A DNA stretch of 6,580 nucleotides, from positions 1 to 6,580 of the forward strand of contig CAUWFN010000063.1 of assembly GCA_963558075.1 (NCBI GenBank). The letters run 5' to 3'. Position 1 is the stretch's first letter. Every line of letters starts with the position of its first letter. The notes beneath the pieces are model-generated. The model had not been told where the DNA came from. It ran no database searches and saw nothing but the letters and a program-made list of their open reading frames with translations. Of the stretch, positions 4,782 to 6,580 are shown one piece after another. Position numbers and translations under genes: made by a program. The stretch comes from CALHKP01 sp963558075. Lineage in GTDB: Bacteria > Bacillota > Clostridia > Peptostreptococcales > Anaerovoracaceae.

Positions 4782-6404
4782 ATGAGAACTATCTTGCATA
4801 ATGCAAAGGTATATGTAGAAAAAGGAAATTATGCCCAGGCTGTACTTGTGGAAGACAGGTACATAAAAGCTGTCGGAGCAAACGATGATATTCTTCCTCT
4901 TGCAGACAGCGAAACAAAGATTTATGACTGCAAAGGCAAAACACTTATTCCTGGCCTTAATGATACACATCTTCATTTCATGCAGTTTGGTGAAACTCAG
5001 AATCAGGCGCAGATTGACTCTGTGACTTCTATCGACGAGATGATTGAAATCTGCAGAAAATTCATCGAAGAGCATCCAGAAAATGTAAAAGATGGACTTC
5101 ATGCTATAGGATGGAACCAGGATAACTTTGTAGACAGCGATAGACTGCCTGACAGACACGATCTTGACAAAATCAGCACAGAAATTCCTATCGTACTAGA
5201 ACGAGTATGTGGACATATAGTTTCATCAAATACAAAACTTATAGAAATGCTTGGAATTGACGGAAACTCTCCTCAGTTCCCTGATGGAGAATTCCTAATT
5301 GGAGAAGATGGATATCCTAATGGCATATTTACAGCAAACGCATGTAACATTGCCAAAGCCCTAATACCTGACTTTACAATTGAAGAAAGAAAGGTAATAT
5401 TCGAAGAATCTATGCAGTATGCTGTAGAGCACGGTCTTACAAGTGTTCAAAGTAACGATGTTGGAACAACCTTCATGGACGGCCCTGCTGCATTTAAAAT
5501 GTTCCATGACATTTATGACAGCGGAAAAGGTATCATAAGATACAGACATCAGGTATGTTTCAACGACTTTGCTGAATTCGAAAGCTATCTCGAAAACGGT
5601 GAATTTGCAAATGGAAAATACGACCCAGATGGAATGCTTACACTTGGACCTCTAAAGCTTTTCAAGGACGGAAGCCTAGGCGCAAGAACTGCTCTTGTCA
5701 AAGACGGTTATGTGGGTGATCGCAATAACCACGGTCTTGAGTGGATCAAACCAGAGGAAATGGACAAATACTGCATCCTTGCAGGAAAGCATAACCTTCA
5801 GGTTATCACACATGTAATTGGAGACGAAGCTGTTTCCAAAACTATAGATTCCTACGAGAAAGCCTTTGTTGATGGAAAGAACAAGCTTAGACACGCTCTT
5901 GTACACTGCCAGATTACAGACAAAGCCCTTCTTGACAGAATTGTAGATGAGGATATTCTTGTGTTCGCACAGCCTATTTTCCTTGATTACGACATGAATA
6001 TTGTAGAAAAACTATGTGGAAAAGAACTTGCTTCAACTTCTTATGCCTTTGGAACTCTACAAAAAAATGGAGCTCATGTTTCCTACGGAACAGACTGCCC
6101 TGTTGAAGACTGCAATCCATTCCCTAACATCTACATGGCCGTAACAAGAAAAGACAAAAACGGTAATCCGCCGGAAGGCTTCTACCCTCATGAATGCGTT
6201 GATGTAGAAACTGCAATAGATGCATATACAATAGAAAGTGCCTATGCAGAATTCATGGAGGACAGAAAAGGAAGAATCAAACCAGGATTCCTCGCAGATA
6301 TGGTTCTCCTAAGCGACGATATTTTTACAATCGATCCTATGGAAATCAAAGATCTTCTGTCAGATATGACTATGGTAGACGGCAGAATTGTATTTGAAAG
6401 ATAA
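4782..6404 (+). CDS. YtcJ-type metal-dependent amidohydrolase (Amidohydrolase_3 family)
   Basis: This 540-residue cytoplasmic enzyme, with no signal peptide, belongs to the amidohydrolase superfamily, YtcJ/COG1574 branch, which includes N-substituted formamide deformylase. Expected metal and active-site residues are present in order: H63-x-H65 in NDTHLH, K292 in GPLKLFKDGSLGARTA (289-303), H344 in THVIGDEA, H371 and H375 in RHALVHCQ, and D438 in YGTDCPVE. The N-terminal strand segment (1-58) and the C-terminal part with GRIKPGFLADMVLLSDD (497-513) form the usual small beta domain around the TIM barrel. Length is typical and nothing looks truncated. Family members hydrolyse C-N bonds in amides, N-formyl or N-acyl compounds, but the true substrate of most is unknown, and so it is here. 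GGGAGGT (4769-4775) supports the ATG. It follows the permease, which probably imports its substrate or exchanges its product, and is closed by a strong terminator. Confidence 0.92.
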   Translation: MRTILHNAKVYVEKGNYAQAVLVEDRYIKAVGANDDILPLADSETKIYDCKGKTLIPGLNDTHLHFMQFGETQNQAQIDSVTSIDEMIEICRKFIEEHPENVKDGLHAIGWNQDNFVDSDRLPDRHDLDKISTEIPIVLERVCGHIVSSNTKLIEMLGIDGNSPQFPDGEFLIGEDGYPNGIFTANACNIAKALIPDFTIEERKVIFEESMQYAVEHGLTSVQSNDVGTTFMDGPAAFKMFHDIYDSGKGIIRYRHQVCFNDFAEFESYLENGEFANGKYDPDGMLTLGPLKLFKDGSLGARTALVKDGYVGDRNNHGLEWIKPEEMDKYCILAGKHNLQVITHVIGDEAVSKTIDSYEKAFVDGKNKLRHALVHCQITDKALLDRIVDEDILVFAQPIFLDYDMNIVEKLCGKELASTSYAFGTLQKNGAHVSYGTDCPVEDCNPFPNIYMAVTRKDKNGNPPEGFYPHECVDVETAIDAYTIESAYAEFMEDRKGRIKPGFLADMVLLSDDIFTIDPMEIKDLLSDMTMVDGRIVFER

Positions 6405-6426
6405 TCATTCTTTATATTCTTATCGC

Positions 6427-6462
6427 GGCTGCTTCAGTTTGTTGAAGCAGCCTGATTTTTTT
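6427..6462 (+). terminator. Rho-independent terminator of the permease-amidohydrolase unit
   Basis: GGCTGCTTCA, loop GTTTGT, then TGAAGCAGCC form a perfect 10-bp stem followed by TGA and seven T. It begins 22 bases after the amidohydrolase stop codon. This is a textbook intrinsic terminator for rightward transcription. Confidence 0.93.
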
Positions 6463-6470
6463 GCTATAAT
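6442..6470 (+). promoter_or_regulatory. Candidate promoter overlapping the terminator, for a gene beyond the window
   Basis: TTGAAG (6442-6447), a 17-bp spacer and a perfect TATAAT (6465-6470) with the TGn extension form a convincing sigma-A promoter. Its -35 lies in the right arm of the terminator stem. Transcription would start near 6477 and run rightward out of the window. The remaining bases to 6580 hold no gene; a small stem, AGACTA/TAGTCT at 6498-6516, may be part of the leader of the next gene. Confidence 0.5.
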
Positions 6471-6580
6471 TCGTTCATAGATATTGTGTACAGCCAAAGA
6501 CTACATATATTAGTCTGAATTAAAGAATGGTGCTAGAATATAAATAGTACAAGTCAAAATGAGAATTCCTAATCTAATAT

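Noticed and set aside
4764..5159. Leftward open frame of about 130 codons opposite the amidohydrolase start
   Set aside because: It is antisense to a clearly conserved enzyme, with no family motifs or ribosome binding site context of its own.
6498..6516. Short stem AGACTA/TAGTCT as a terminator or riboswitch
   Set aside because: Six A/T-rich pairs with no T-run and no known riboswitch core; noted only as a possible leader hairpin.

Overview
The window looks like chromosomal DNA from an anaerobic, low-G+C member of the Firmicutes, most likely a clostridial lineage (Eubacteriales). The reasons are the AT-rich intergenic DNA, strong AGGAGG-type ribosome binding sites, compact hairpin-plus-T terminators, a near-perfect CcpA-type cre site, and a short thioredoxin reductase homologue that lacks the usual NADPH 2'-phosphate motif, as in clostridial ferredoxin-linked enzymes. 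No genus can be fixed from the sequence alone. There is no sign of phage, insertion sequence, CRISPR, tRNA or rRNA.

Left part, minus strand. Positions 25-1452 encode a membrane-anchored phospholipase D superfamily protein with two intact HKD motifs, closest in motif pattern and length to the ClsC/YmdC type of cardiolipin synthase. Its upstream region holds a 20-bp perfect dyad (1570-1589) and a candidate extended -10. Next comes a redox unit transcribed leftward: a thioredoxin reductase-like flavoprotein (2130-3008), then thioredoxin (1738-2049), closed by a strong terminator (1687-1726). The reductase keeps the FAD sites and the CATC redox centre but has no HRRxxxR, so its electron donor may not be NADPH. 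The thioredoxin has a WCNPC active site rather than WCGPC.

Right part, plus strand. A divergent intergenic region of about 320 bp separates the redox unit from a two-gene unit: an APC/LAT-type amino acid permease (3328-4722) and a YtcJ-type cytoplasmic amidohydrolase (4782-6404). The two are 59 bp apart, with a UUCG-capped hairpin between them, and a strong terminator follows (6427-6462). The permease promoter carries a 17-of-17 match to the CcpA cre consensus at its -35 region. This suggests that the transporter plus hydrolase form a nutrient-scavenging module under carbon catabolite control: uptake of an amino acid-like or N-acylated/amide compound, then hydrolysis in the cytoplasm. A well-formed promoter overlaps the final terminator and points to a further rightward gene beyond the window.

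Nothing here is clearly a new multi-gene system. The points most worth following are the atypical reductase/thioredoxin pair, the cre-controlled permease-amidohydrolase pair of unknown substrate, and the palindrome upstream of the cardiolipin synthase-like gene.
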